Positions 14,201-21,512 of a DNA stretch of 22,679 bases are shown piece by piece (positions within the stretch are counted from its first letter, which is position 1; each line of letters starts with the position of its first letter). Source of the stretch: Chloroflexota bacterium (GTDB lineage: Bacteria > Chloroflexota > Limnocylindria > Limnocylindrales > CSP1-4); NCBI GenBank assembly GCA_021786265.1, contig JAJYNP010000116.1:1-22679 (forward strand), written 5' to 3'. The translations under genes and the position numbers were made by a program. Below the pieces are notes generated by a model. It had not been told where the DNA came from. It ran no database searches and saw only the letters and a program-made list of their open reading frames with translations.

Positions 14201-15282
14201 CGGCACGTGGTCGCGATCCCCTGCTCCCGGGCGAAGCGCGTGAAATCCGAGACGATCAGGAAGTAGCCCGCGTAGCCCATGCGGCAGATCACGTCCAGCT
14301 CGTAGTCGAGCCGGTCGCGGATCTCCTGGGTGATCACCGGGTACCGCTCGCGGAGGCCGCGCTCGCACTCGACGCGCAACCAGGATTCCACGGTGTGTCC
14401 CTCGGGGACCGGGAAGTCCGGCAGCCGCAGGTGGCCGAACTCGAGAGTCAGGTCCACCATCTCGGCGATCCGCCGCGTGTTCGCCAGCGCCTCCGGCACG
14501 TTGCGGAACGCCGCCTCCATCTCCGCCGCGCTCTTGAGGTAGAACTCCTCGCTCTCGAAGCGCATCCGGTTCGGCGTGTCCAGGTTCGACGCGGTGCCGA
14601 TGCAGAGGAGCACGTCGTGCGCCTCGGCCTGGGAGCGCCGGACGTAGTGGAGGTCGTTGGTCGCGACCAGCGGCAGCCCCACCTCGGGGGCAAGGCGCAT
14701 CAGCTGCTCGTTGAGCCGGCGCTGCAGCGGGATCCCGTGGTCCTGCAGCTCCAGGTAGAAGTTGCCCGGCCCGAAGATGTCGCCGTAGGTCCCGGCCAGC
14801 CGGCGCGCGCCCTCCCAGTCGTCGACCTCCAGGGCCTTGGGAATCTCGCCGCCGAGGCAGGCCGACATCCCGATCAGCCCCTCGGCGTGCTGCGCCAGGT
14901 ACTCACGATCGATGCGCGGCTTGTAGTAGTAGCCCTCCAGGTGCGCGTCGGTGACGATGCGGCACAGGTTCTGGTAGCCGGTCCAGTTCTTCGCCAGCAG
15001 CACCAGGTGGTATGGCTGCGCGTCGGCCTTCCCCTCGCGGTCCGTCATCGACCGGCGCGCCACGTATGTCTCGACGCCGATGATGGGCTTGATCCCGCGC
15101 TGGGTGGCAGCCTGGTAGAACGCGACGGCCCCGTACAGGGCTCCGTGGTCGGTGATCGCCAGCGAGTCGAACCCGAGCGCCGATGCCTCGGAGACCAGGT
15201 CGTCGATCCGCCCGAGCCCGTCCAGCAGGCTGAACTCGGTGTGGACGTGGAGGTGGGTGAAGTCGTTGGGCGCGATGGTCAT
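11272..15282 (-). CDS. dnaE: DNA polymerase III alpha subunit (DnaE1 type)
   Basis: This is the replicative polymerase catalytic subunit, here 1336 aa against about 1160 in E. coli. The PHP domain opens with FTHLHVHTEFSLLDG (H12, H14) and ITDHGALYGAV. The palm contains CRGSAPGS and the metal-binding aspartates D401 and D403 in MPDIDMDF, with a third (D554) in LLKFDFLGL. The helix-hairpin-helix and OB-fold regions follow (OB about 975-1055). A Gly/Ala/Arg-rich linker of about 150 residues (about 1073-1220) is the main size difference, and it includes a 13-residue tandem repeat. A conserved-looking C-terminal domain (about 1225-1336) ends VTPELFPG. ATG 15282 is chosen because the PHP motif begins nine residues later. 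The frame is open further upstream only because of the repeat-rich leader. The start overlaps a short upstream ORF as ATGA. Confidence 0.96.
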   Translation of the reverse strand: MTIAPNDFTHLHVHTEFSLLDGLGRIDDLVSEASALGFDSLAITDHGALYGAVAFYQAATQRGIKPIIGVETYVARRSMTDREGKADAQPYHLVLLAKNWTGYQNLCRIVTDAHLEGYYYKPRIDREYLAQHAEGLIGMSACLGGEIPKALEVDDWEGARRLAGTYGDIFGPGNFYLELQDHGIPLQRRLNEQLMRLAPEVGLPLVATNDLHYVRRSQAEAHDVLLCIGTASNLDTPNRMRFESEEFYLKSAAEMEAAFRNVPEALANTRRIAEMVDLTLEFGHLRLPDFPVPEGHTVESWLRVECERGLRERYPVITQEIRDRLDYELDVICRMGYAGYFLIVSDFTRFAREQGIATTCRGSAPGSIVTHTLGITPVDPIHYELPFERFLNPDRVTMPDIDMDFEDARRDEVINYVTHKYGSDRVAQIITFGTMLARAALRDVGRVLGMPYGDVDRIAKAVPNQLGIKLEEAIGQAPELRSMYESDPQVHRLVELAQQVEGVARNASTHAAGVVISREPLTEIMPLQKATNSEALMTQYEMHGVDALGLLKFDFLGLSNLTILRHAVDLIRRHRGVEIDLEHIPLDDPRTFDLLASGETTGVFQLESAGMRRYIRELRPTSVYDLAAMVALYRPGPMDNIPAYIRRKHGEEKITYLHPLLEPYLSKTYGIFVYQEDIMAAARALAGFSGPEADTLGYAIRKKKDKVLQQMMAKFVPQAAERGVKPEVIDAVFAAFQPFARYGFNKAHATTYGLVAYQTAYLKANYTVEYMASVLTAFRDNTEKVAAAIAECRRLGIEVRPPDVHRSHLDFTVEGEAIRFGLLAVKNVGQGAIESIIAAREADGDFRSLTDLCRRIDLRLVNKRVLESLIKVGALGRFGHPAQLLVTLDDAMAAAQAEQRDRSSGQTALFGGEAEPEALERPLPPATEAPPRERLRWEKELIGLYLSDHPLAALAQQLDRYVTAYSGDLGEEMDQQRVVVGGVVTGVRRVITKSKATMGVATLEDLQGTVEAIVFPKTFEATASTWQEDAILLVAGRVDHKGDGSVILADSAWTWEDAVAQGEEAFARQVQSLDRGRRGGRDTGRWGAPAGGTGAGVSGPAGAAAGGAWNGLRAGGNGNGGGHAGAAGRSGYDPAASGAAGRSGYDPAASGAATNGRASGQPGANGHGGTVRRAIPLVSPLRGGGLLGERWIEVPAGTGRAPTARGVERRAGPPTAAELPEPPSFSDDEPLLPAEAERAIARQAAAPTRPVEALSGEALHLRFGSLSGERLAEAFAGVREILRARPGQTPVILDVPLGDGRTQPMELRTRVAYDTELLAELDRRFAGAVTPELFPG
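11833..11910 (-). repeat. Perfect 39-bp tandem duplication inside the dnaE linker
   Basis: 11833-11871 and 11872-11910 are identical. The reading frame is kept and the protein shows AAGRSGYDPAASG twice in succession within the low-complexity linker. A partial copy precedes the first unit. In-frame length change here should be tolerated. Confidence 0.9.
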
Positions 15283-15311
15283 GAGTGGGGGCGCACGCGG
15301 GTCCCGGGCAT
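15279..15311 (-). CDS. Possible 10-codon leaderless upstream ORF of dnaE
   Basis: ATG 15311 follows a -10-like TATCCT by seven bases. It encodes MPGTRVRPHS and ends in a TGA that shares ATGA with the dnaE ATG at 15282. This would permit reinitiation at dnaE from a leaderless transcript. No strong ribosome site precedes the dnaE ATG, which makes coupling plausible. Coding is unproven. Confidence 0.35.
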   Translation of the reverse strand: MPGTRVRPHS

Positions 15312-15318
15312 GGGCTAA

Positions 15319-15324
15319 AGGATA
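15319..15324 (-). promoter_or_regulatory. -10-like hexamer TATCCT upstream of dnaE
   Basis: TATCCT is the best -10 match in the dnaE leader. It lies seven bases from the ATG at 15311 and places the transcription start about 29 bases before the dnaE ATG. No clear -35 box is seen. Confidence 0.5.
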
Positions 15325-15371
15325 GCCGCAGGATGACGGCGAGTGATCGACGATTGCCCTGCCGTCGGTCG

Positions 15372-15513
15372 GCGGCCGTCGGGGCACGCGGGGCCGCGCC
15401 GGGGCGCGCGGCGGCCGTCGGGGCGCGAGGCAGTTTGGGCAAGCGGCCGTCGGGGCACGCGGGGCCGCGCCGGGGCGCGCGGCGGCCGTCGGGGCGCGAG
15501 GCAGTTTGGGCAA
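15372..15513. repeat. Perfect 71-bp tandem duplication upstream of dnaE
   Basis: 15372-15442 and 15443-15513 are identical, and seven bases of a third copy follow. Each copy contains GCGGCCGTCGGGG twice (an internal repeat) and a CAGTTTGGGCAA stretch that is relatively AT-rich for this region. The lack of divergence points to a recent duplication or an active copy-number-variable locus. Confidence 0.92.
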
Positions 15514-15783
15514 GCGGCCGCCGGTGCCCATCTGCCTCGCCGGTTACGCCCATCTGCCTGGCCAGTCTCTACGATGAGTGAACGGCCGGTGGAGGCCAGC
15601 GCGGTGAGCGTCCGGCCTCGTCGGGGCGCTCGAGGACCGGAGGCGGACCCACGAAACCAGGGAGAGCGTCGGCGTCGCCCGTCCGCCGGTCAGGCGGTGC
15701 CGCGTCGCCCGCAGCCGTGGCGTGCACCCCCCTGAAGTTCACTGATCGTCGAGATGCGTCTGTCTCGCGCACGGTCCCGGGCT

Positions 15784-15833
15784 CCGGACAGGCGATCCCG
15801 TCCGGTATGCACGGCTGACAAGCCTCGCCTGTC
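15784..15833 (+). promoter_or_regulatory. Two mutually exclusive hairpins upstream of the AIM24 gene
   Basis: CCGGAC (15784-15789) can pair with GTCCGG (15800-15805). Alternatively, GACAGGCGA (15787-15795) can pair with TCGCCTGTC (15825-15833). The two share bases 15787-15789, so they cannot form together, as in attenuators or riboswitches. They lie 148 bases before the AIM24 start. No known riboswitch consensus was recognised. Confidence 0.3.
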
Positions 15834-15856
15834 GGGCTCGGCCAACCGCCTGTGAC

Positions 15857-15898
15857 GCACGGGGTCGTCCGCACGGGGTCGTCCGCACGGGGTCGTCC
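15857..15898. repeat. Three tandem copies of a 14-bp repeat
   Basis: GCACGGGGTCGTCC is repeated perfectly three times (15857, 15871, 15885), ending 82 bases before the AIM24 ATG. The position would suit a multi-copy protein-binding site or a slippage-prone spacer. Confidence 0.9.
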
Positions 15899-15980
15899 GG
15901 GCCGTTGACAGCGGCGCACCGGGCGCAGACCATCGGCATGATCCGGCCGCACCTGAGCGGCCCATCCGGGAGACCGTCGC

Positions 15981-16688
15981 ATGCAGACTGCACAGCCGCC
16001 CGTGCTCCTGCCGACCAGAGTCGAGGAGGACCATGCGCCCGGGTTGACCTACCGGATCGAGGGCGAGCTCGTTCCCGTGCTCCACGTGATCCTGGATGGC
16101 AGCCGCAGCCTGTTCTTCGAGCACCACGTGGTGCTCTGGAAGGACCCGAACCTGCTGATCGGCATGCACCCGATGGCCGGCGCGTTCAAGCGGGTCGTGG
16201 CGGGGATGCCGATCTTCATGACCGAGACGCAGTCCCCGGGCGAGATCGCGTTCTCCCGCGACGATCCCGGGCATGTCCTGTCGCTCCACCTGCCCCCGGG
16301 TCATTCGATCTACGTCCGCGAGCACCAGTTCCTGGCGGCGACCGGGGGCATCGACTACACGTTCACCCGAGTGCGGGGCATCGGGAACATGCTGTTCGGT
16401 GGCACCGGGTTCTTCATCGACCGGTTCCAGGCCGGCGGCGAAGAGGGCGTGGTCTGGCTCCACGGCTACGGCAATGTCTTCGAGAAGATGCTCGCGGCCG
16501 GCGAGTCGATCGACGTCGAGGGTGGCGGGTGGGTGTACCGCGATGAGACGGTGTCGATGCAACCCGCCGTGTACGGCCTGAAGACGGGGGTCTTCGGCGG
16601 GTCGGGCCAGCTGGTGTTCAACCGGTTCGCCGGGCCGGGCCGGGTGGGGATCCAGTCGGCGTACGTGCACCTGCCGACCGAGAACTGA
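15981..16688 (+). CDS. AIM24-family protein
   Basis: This 235-aa cytosolic protein belongs to the AIM24/TIGR00266 family, beta-rich proteins of unknown biochemical role found in bacteria and in mitochondria. Typical segments are VLHVILDGSRSLFFEHHVVLWKD and KRVVAGMPIFMTETQSPGEIAFS. Further on come PGHVLSLHLPPGHSIYVREHQFLAATGGIDY, GGTGFFIDRFQAGGEEGVVWLHGYGN and a C-terminal GGSGQLVFNRFAGPGRVGIQSAYVH. The repeated Gly-turn-strand layout matches the family's triangular beta-prism. ATG 15981 follows GGGAG at eight bases. Length is close to the family norm. It is monocistronic, divergent from dnaE and convergent with the EamA gene. Confidence 0.9.
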   Translation: MQTAQPPVLLPTRVEEDHAPGLTYRIEGELVPVLHVILDGSRSLFFEHHVVLWKDPNLLIGMHPMAGAFKRVVAGMPIFMTETQSPGEIAFSRDDPGHVLSLHLPPGHSIYVREHQFLAATGGIDYTFTRVRGIGNMLFGGTGFFIDRFQAGGEEGVVWLHGYGNVFEKMLAAGESIDVEGGGWVYRDETVSMQPAVYGLKTGVFGGSGQLVFNRFAGPGRVGIQSAYVHLPTEN

Positions 16689-16769
16689 CCCCCGACGCTC
16701 TCGGACGCCGGCTGAGGGGCCGCTGCGCACCCTGGCCGACTGGCCACCTCGGATGCCAGCTGCCCCGGC

Positions 16770-17660
16770 TCAGGCTCCTTCCTCGGCCGCGAGCGACGGC
16801 GGAATCTGCCGCGCCTCGTGCCGGATCACCAGCGCAACCGCGACGAGCACCAGCACCGCGCCACCGAGCAGGAAGGGCGTGAGTGGCTCGGCGAGGATCG
16901 CCCAGCCCAGCACGAGCGCGATGACCGGGTTCACGTACGCGTAGGTGGCCACCTGCGAGATGGGGGCGTGGGCCAGCAGCCACGTGTACGCGGTAAACGC
17001 GAGGAGCGATCCGAAGACGATCAGGTACCCGAGCGCCAGCCACGAGCGCGCCTCGGTGTGCGCCGGCAGGCCGCCGGGCTCGATGATGACCGCCGCGATC
17101 AACAGCACCACGCCGCCGGCCAGCATCTCGACCGCGGTCGAGACCAGGGGGTCCCGCGGCATGGGGACGCGGCTCGACGCGAACGACCCGGCCGCCCAGC
17201 ACACGCACGCGGCCACCAGGAGGATGGCGGCCCCAGGATCGACCGATCCGGCTTCTCCCTGCGAGGTGAGCACCGCCACGCCCGCGAACCCCAGCGCGAC
17301 GCCGCCGAGGGTCCCCCGCGTCACCCGCTCCCTGGTGAGCGCCCGGAACACCACGACCCAGAGCGGGATGGACGCCGCCACGAGGGCCGCCAGCGACGAC
17401 GGCACGTGCTGCTCGGCGGTGCTGATGCCGCCGTTGCCGGCCGCCAGCAGCGCGATCCCGACCGCGCCCGCACCGAGCAGCTCGCGCCGCGGCACCGCGA
17501 AGCGACGGATCCCGCCGCGGAGAGCCAGCGCGCCGGCCAGGATCGTGCCCGCGACCACGAACCGGATGCCGGCGCTGAGCAGCGGCGGCAGACCCTCCAC
17601 CATGACCCGGATGGCGAGGTAGGTGGAACCCCAGACGACGTAGACGATCGCCAGGGCCAC
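16770..17660 (-). CDS. EamA/DMT-superfamily transporter (YedA-like exporter)
   Basis: This 296-aa inner-membrane protein has about ten helices in two EamA halves. The first half opens LAIVYVVWGSTYLAIRVMVEGLPPLLSAGIRFVVAG, the hallmark of the family. The second half includes FASSRVPMPRDPLVSTAVEMLAGG, then IVFGSLLAFTAYTWLLAHAPISQVATYAYVNPVIALVLGW. The closing helix is followed by a short charged tail. Members export metabolites or amino acids; the substrate cannot be read here. GTG 17660 is the only reasonable start codon near the first helix, with no strong ribosome site. The frame stays open a little upstream towards the ATPase stop, 53 bases away. It may ride on the BMP operon transcript as its last gene or be independent. 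Confidence 0.88.
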   Translation of the reverse strand: MALAIVYVVWGSTYLAIRVMVEGLPPLLSAGIRFVVAGTILAGALALRGGIRRFAVPRRELLGAGAVGIALLAAGNGGISTAEQHVPSSLAALVAASIPLWVVVFRALTRERVTRGTLGGVALGFAGVAVLTSQGEAGSVDPGAAILLVAACVCWAAGSFASSRVPMPRDPLVSTAVEMLAGGVVLLIAAVIIEPGGLPAHTEARSWLALGYLIVFGSLLAFTAYTWLLAHAPISQVATYAYVNPVIALVLGWAILAEPLTPFLLGGAVLVLVAVALVIRHEARQIPPSLAAEEGA

Positions 17661-17713
17661 CAGGACACGCCAGGCCGGTACGTCATGCGGGTCGACGACC
17701 GGCAGCCCTCGGG

Positions 17714-19393
17714 TCAGGCCCCACCCTCCCGCGGAGGACCGGATGTCCCGTCGGACGGCGCCTGGCTCGAGGCGGGGTGGCCAGCCGCGGCCAGGGCCGC
17801 GGCCGCCTCCGCGATCTGCGAGACGGTGGGCATCGCCTCCTCGGCCGATCCGCCCGCCATGAGCAGCCCCACGCGCCCCCGGTCCGCCACGGTGCCCGGC
17901 ATGGTCTCGACGATGCGGCCCTGGTAGATCACCGCGATCGTGTCGGAGAGCGAGAAGATCTCGTCGAGCTCGCTGGAGATCAGCAGGATCGCCAGTCCCT
18001 CGTTCCGCTTCTGGACGAGCTCGCGGTGGATGAACTCTGTGGCACCCACGTCCAGGCCGCGGGTCGGTTCCGCGGCCACCAGCACCTTCGGCTGCTCGGC
18101 CAGCTCGCGCGCGACCACCACCTTCTGCTGGTTGCCGCCGGACAGGGACGAAGCCGGAGCATCCGGATCGGGGGGCCGGATGTCGAACTGGCGGATCAGG
18201 CTCTCGGCGCGCTCCTCGACTGCCGCGGAGTTGCGCTGCCCGCGCACCGCGAACGGCGGCCGCGACTGCGACCCCAGGATCAGGTTGTCCTTGACGTCGA
18301 ACGGGAGGACGAGGCCTCGGGCGTGCCGGTCCTCGGGGATGTAGGCGAGGCCGTTGGCCCGCCTCTCGGCCGCGCTCTGGTTCCGCACGTCGCTGCCCTC
18401 GAGGTAGACGTGGCCCTCCGTGACTGGCCGGAGCCCGGCGAGGACCTCGGCGAGCTCGAGCTGCCCGTTCCCGCTGACACCGGCGATCCCCACGATCTCG
18501 CCCGACCGGACCGACAGGTCCACCCCGGCGAGCGCCGGCAACCCCCGATCCGAGCTGGCCTTCACGCCCTCGACCCGCAGCCGCTCCGTGCCGGCGTGCG
18601 CCACGTCGCGCACGACCCGCAGCAGGACCTCCCGGCCCACCATGGCCCGTGCGATCTCCGCGGGCGACGTCTGAGCCGTCTCCAGGACGCCGGCGTTGCG
18701 GCCCTGCCGCAGCACCGTCACCCGATCCGAGATCGCCATGACCTCGTTCAGCTTGTGGGTGATCAGGATCACGGTCTTCCCGCCCGCGACCAGCCCGCGC
18801 AGGATCTCGAACAGCTCGTCGGTCTCCTGTGGCGTCAGCACGGCCGTGGGCTCGTCGAACACCAGGAGACGCGATCCCCGGAACAGGATCTTCAGCAGCT
18901 CGACCCGCTGCTGCAGGCCGACCGGGAGCGTCTCCACGCGTGCGGTCGGGTCGACGATGAGCCCGAACCGCTCCGACAGCTCCCGGACCTCGCGGACCGA
19001 GGCGGCAAGGTCCAGCATGATCCCGCCCGGCTCCTGGCCGAGCACCACGTTCTCGGCGACCGTCATCACGGGCACCAGCTGGAAATGCTGGTGGACCATG
19101 CCGACTCCGGCGGCGATGGCATCCCGGGGTCCCCGGATCCGCACCGGCTTCCCGTCGATGAAGATCTCGCCCTCGTCGGAATGGATCAGCCCGTAGAGGA
19201 TGTTCATGAGGGTCGTCTTGCCGGCGCCGTTCTCCCCGACGACGGCGTGGATCTCCCGGTCTCGGACGCCGAGGTCCACATGGTCGTTCGCGAGGAGGCT
19301 TCCGAAGGCCTTGCTGATGCCCCGCATCTCCAGGTAGGGCCCGTCGGCCCGGGCGGTCATCGTCGTGGGCCCGCCAGCCGCGAGCGCGGTCAT
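17714..19393 (-). CDS. Double ABC ATPase of a BMP-type nucleoside/simple-sugar importer
   Basis: This 559-aa cytosolic ATPase powers the importer encoded with it. The first nucleotide-binding domain has Walker A GENGAGKT (53-60), Q-loop HQHF (101-104), a divergent signature LPVGLQQRVELLK (from 156) and Walker B LLVFDEP (176-182). The second has the degenerate Walker A GVSGNGQ (305-311), an intact LSGGNQQK signature (417-424) and AEPTRGLD (441-448). One degenerate site is normal for the sugar/nucleoside class (RbsA, NupO/YufO type). ATG 19393 overlaps the upstream permease stop as ATGA. A 40-residue Ala/Ser/Pro-rich tail after about 520 is an unusual extension. The nearest match is NupO/YufO-like; the transported compound is inferred from family. 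Confidence 0.94.
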   Translation of the reverse strand: MTALAAGGPTTMTARADGPYLEMRGISKAFGSLLANDHVDLGVRDREIHAVVGENGAGKTTLMNILYGLIHSDEGEIFIDGKPVRIRGPRDAIAAGVGMVHQHFQLVPVMTVAENVVLGQEPGGIMLDLAASVREVRELSERFGLIVDPTARVETLPVGLQQRVELLKILFRGSRLLVFDEPTAVLTPQETDELFEILRGLVAGGKTVILITHKLNEVMAISDRVTVLRQGRNAGVLETAQTSPAEIARAMVGREVLLRVVRDVAHAGTERLRVEGVKASSDRGLPALAGVDLSVRSGEIVGIAGVSGNGQLELAEVLAGLRPVTEGHVYLEGSDVRNQSAAERRANGLAYIPEDRHARGLVLPFDVKDNLILGSQSRPPFAVRGQRNSAAVEERAESLIRQFDIRPPDPDAPASSLSGGNQQKVVVARELAEQPKVLVAAEPTRGLDVGATEFIHRELVQKRNEGLAILLISSELDEIFSLSDTIAVIYQGRIVETMPGTVADRGRVGLLMAGGSAEEAMPTVSQIAEAAAALAAAGHPASSQAPSDGTSGPPREGGA

Positions 19394-20331
19394 TCGCCCA
19401 CCTCGTACGGGACGCCGTCGGCGGCCGGCGCGACCGCGCGGCCCACGAACCCGGCGAGCGCGACGACGGTCAGCACGTACGGCGTGGCAGCCACGAGCTG
19501 GTCGGGGAACCCGGTCCCCTGCAGGTTGATCCCCAGCGACTGGCCGAACCCGAACAGCAGGCAGGCCAGGAACGCGCCGACCGGGTGCCACTTCCCGAAG
19601 ATCATGGCGGCCAGGGCGATGAACCCGGCGCCGCTCGTCATGTTGTCGCTGAACGAATGCGCCACGCTGAGCGACAGGTACGCGCCACCGAGGCCCGAGA
19701 GCAGGCCGCTCAGGATCACGCAGAGGTACCGCACACCGAAGACGGAGATCCCCAGCGTGTCCGCGGCGCGCGGGTGCTCACCGACCGCGCGGATGCGCAA
19801 CCCGAGCCTGGTCCGGAACAGGAACCACCAGGTGACCGGGACGGCGAGGATCGCCAGCCACACCACGATGTTCTGGTCCCCGATCACCGCGCCCACGAAC
19901 GGGATGGCGCTGACCACCGGGATCTTGACGTCGGGAAGCGCGGGGATGTCCGACGGGGTGCCGCTGGTGGCGTAGAAGCGGAACATCATGAAGCTCGTAA
20001 GGCCGAGGGCCAGCAGGTTGATCGCCATCCCGGAGACGATCTGGTTCGCCCGCAGGTGGATGGAGGCCACGCCGTGGACGGCCGCGATGAGGCCGCCGCA
20101 CGCCACCGAGGCGAGCGTGGCCAGCACGATGTCGTGGGTGGCCGCCGCGACCAGGACGGCGAAGAAGGCGCCGACCAGCATCATGCCTTCCATGGCGATG
20201 TTGACCACGCCCGATCGCTCGGAGATCACGCCTCCCAGGGCCGCCAGCGTGAGCGGGGCGGCAAAGCGCAGCGTGCCGGCCCACAGATCCGGCCGGGCGA
20301 AGATGGCGCCGAAGGTCCCGACGATGTCCAT
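19390..20331 (-). CDS. ABC transporter permease (second BMP-type permease, NupQ/YufQ-like)
   Basis: This 313-aa inner-membrane permease has about eight to ten helices. It carries the BPD_transp_2 family signature: TLRFAAPLTLAALGGVISERSGVVNIAMEGMMLVGAFF at the N-terminus and RTRLGLRIRAVGEHPRAADTLGISV in the cytoplasmic coupling loop. GFIALAAMIFGKWHPVGAFLACLLFGF is near the C-terminus. ATG 20331 overlaps the stop of the first permease (ATGA), and its own stop overlaps the ATPase start the same way, so the three are translated as a chain. It forms the heterodimeric pore with the upstream permease. Confidence 0.93.
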   Translation of the reverse strand: MDIVGTFGAIFARPDLWAGTLRFAAPLTLAALGGVISERSGVVNIAMEGMMLVGAFFAVLVAAATHDIVLATLASVACGGLIAAVHGVASIHLRANQIVSGMAINLLALGLTSFMMFRFYATSGTPSDIPALPDVKIPVVSAIPFVGAVIGDQNIVVWLAILAVPVTWWFLFRTRLGLRIRAVGEHPRAADTLGISVFGVRYLCVILSGLLSGLGGAYLSLSVAHSFSDNMTSGAGFIALAAMIFGKWHPVGAFLACLLFGFGQSLGINLQGTGFPDQLVAATPYVLTVVALAGFVGRAVAPAADGVPYEVGE

Positions 20332-21443
20332 CAGGACGCGGCCTCCATCAGGCCTCGCAGGCCGCCCCGCTGCAGGATCCAGCGGATCAGCATCTCGGCC
20401 CCCACGAAGAAGAGGACCAGCGCCTGGAGGATCTGGACCAGGAAGCCCGAGATGTTCGCGTTCGCCTGCATGGCCACCGATCCGTGGATCATGGCGCCGT
20501 ACAGCAGCCCGGCGAGGAAGATACCGATCGCGGAGTTCTTCCCGACCAGCGCCACCGCGATCGCCTCGTAGCCGTAGCCTGGCGAGAAGCTGTCGTAGAG
20601 CCGGTGCTGGACCCACACGGGGACCATCCCCGCGAGGCCCGCAAAGGCGCCCGCGATGACCATGGCGATCACCAGCCGGCGGGCCACGTTGATGCCGCCG
20701 TAGGCCGCCGCCTTGGCGTTGAAGCCGACGGCGCGGATCTCGTACCCGAGCGGGGTCCGCCAGAGGATCCACGCGAACACGAGCCCGGCCAGGATCGTCA
20801 GGAACAGGCTCGCGTTGAGCCGCGCGTTGGCGAGGATCCACGAGGGCAGGATCACCGGGAAGGCGGCCTGCGGGGGGATCGGGCCCGACTCCGGCGTCCC
20901 GAACGCGTTGGCCGGCGTCATCGGTCCCGCCTCGAGCAGCCAGTGGCTGATGTCGATCGCTACGTAGCTGAGCATCATGGTGGTGATGACTTCGTGCGCG
21001 CCGGTCTTCGCCTTGAGCCAGCCGGCGATCCCCGCCCAGGCTCCCCCGGCGACCATCGCGGCAACGATGCAGACGAGGATCAAGGGGAGGCCCGGCCAGC
21101 TCGAGAACGTGGTGGCCACCCAGGTGGATGCGATGGCGCCCATGTAGAGCTGGCCCTCGGCGCCGATGTTGAACAGGCCGCAGCGAAAGGCGAAGGAGAC
21201 GGCGTACGCGGCGAGGATCAGCGGGATCGCCGAGATGAACGTCTCCGAGATGTCGAACGGCGATCCGACGGCACCGACCAGCATCTGCTGGTACGCCGCG
21301 ACGGGGTTGGATCCGCTGGCGAGGACGACGAGCCCACCCACGATGATCGCCAGCACGACCGCGAGGACGGGGGTGACACCGGCCGCCACATACCGCATCA
21401 CGCGGCTCGCGGGCGCCTGGATCGGGACGGTGGCGACGCTCAC
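20331..21443 (-). CDS. ABC transporter permease (first BMP-type permease, NupP/YufP-like)
   Basis: This 370-aa inner-membrane permease is the longer of the pair, with an N-terminal helix (about 20-42) ahead of the core. Family segments are AVSFAFRCGLFNIGAEGQLYMGAIAS and AKTGAHEVITTMMLSYVAI. The coupling loop is RTPLGYEIRAVGFNAKAAAYGGINVARR, followed by GYGYEAIAVALVGKNSAIGIFLAGLLYGA. GTG 21443 has GAGGG six bases upstream. It is separated from the lipoprotein gene by 81 bases holding a strong hairpin, and overlaps the second permease by the shared ATGA. Confidence 0.93.
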   Translation of the reverse strand: MSVATVPIQAPASRVMRYVAAGVTPVLAVVLAIIVGGLVVLASGSNPVAAYQQMLVGAVGSPFDISETFISAIPLILAAYAVSFAFRCGLFNIGAEGQLYMGAIASTWVATTFSSWPGLPLILVCIVAAMVAGGAWAGIAGWLKAKTGAHEVITTMMLSYVAIDISHWLLEAGPMTPANAFGTPESGPIPPQAAFPVILPSWILANARLNASLFLTILAGLVFAWILWRTPLGYEIRAVGFNAKAAAYGGINVARRLVIAMVIAGAFAGLAGMVPVWVQHRLYDSFSPGYGYEAIAVALVGKNSAIGIFLAGLLYGAMIHGSVAMQANANISGFLVQILQALVLFFVGAEMLIRWILQRGGLRGLMEAAS

Positions 21444-21463
21444 GGCATGCCCTCTGGGGGTAT

Positions 21464-21503
21464 CGATCGGGGCGGGCCGGCTGAGCCAGACCCGCCCCGA
21501 TCG
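21464..21503 (-). terminator. 13-bp hairpin between the lipoprotein and permease genes
   Basis: A perfect 13-bp stem (21464-21476 with 21491-21503, core CGATCGGGGCGGG) and 14-base loop lie 21 bases after the lipoprotein stop. No T run follows, so it is more likely a partial terminator or a 3' stabilising hairpin. Either would leave the binding-protein mRNA more abundant than the permease mRNA, a common arrangement in ABC importers. Confidence 0.6.
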
Positions 21504-21512
21504 CCTTGTTCG

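Larger units (their letters stand above)
15283..15980. other. Non-coding region between dnaE and the AIM24 gene
   Basis: These roughly 700 bases separate two divergent genes. They contain the dnaE promoter signal, a 71-bp tandem duplication (15372-15513), a short direct repeat of GCCCATCTGCCT (15526-15537 and 15548-15559), alternative hairpins (15784-15833) and a 14-bp triplicate (15857-15898). A 53-codon plus-strand frame from ATG 15574 exists but is Arg/Pro-rich without a ribosome site, so I do not call it. Confidence 0.65.

Noticed and set aside
12859..15318. 819-codon plus-strand open frame opposite dnaE
   Set aside because: It mirrors the conserved dnaE codons, has Arg/Val/Asp bias and no recognisable domain.
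15574..15735. 53-codon plus-strand ORF (starts MSERPVEASAV)
   Set aside because: No ribosome site, Arg/Pro-rich composition and no partner gene; most likely chance in high GC.
15857..15898. CRISPR-like array
   Set aside because: The 14-bp units are directly adjacent with no spacers, and no cas gene is near.
17777..19975. 732-codon plus-strand open frame opposite the ABC ATPase
   Set aside because: The opposite strand encodes an ATPase with intact Walker and signature motifs; this frame has no domain.
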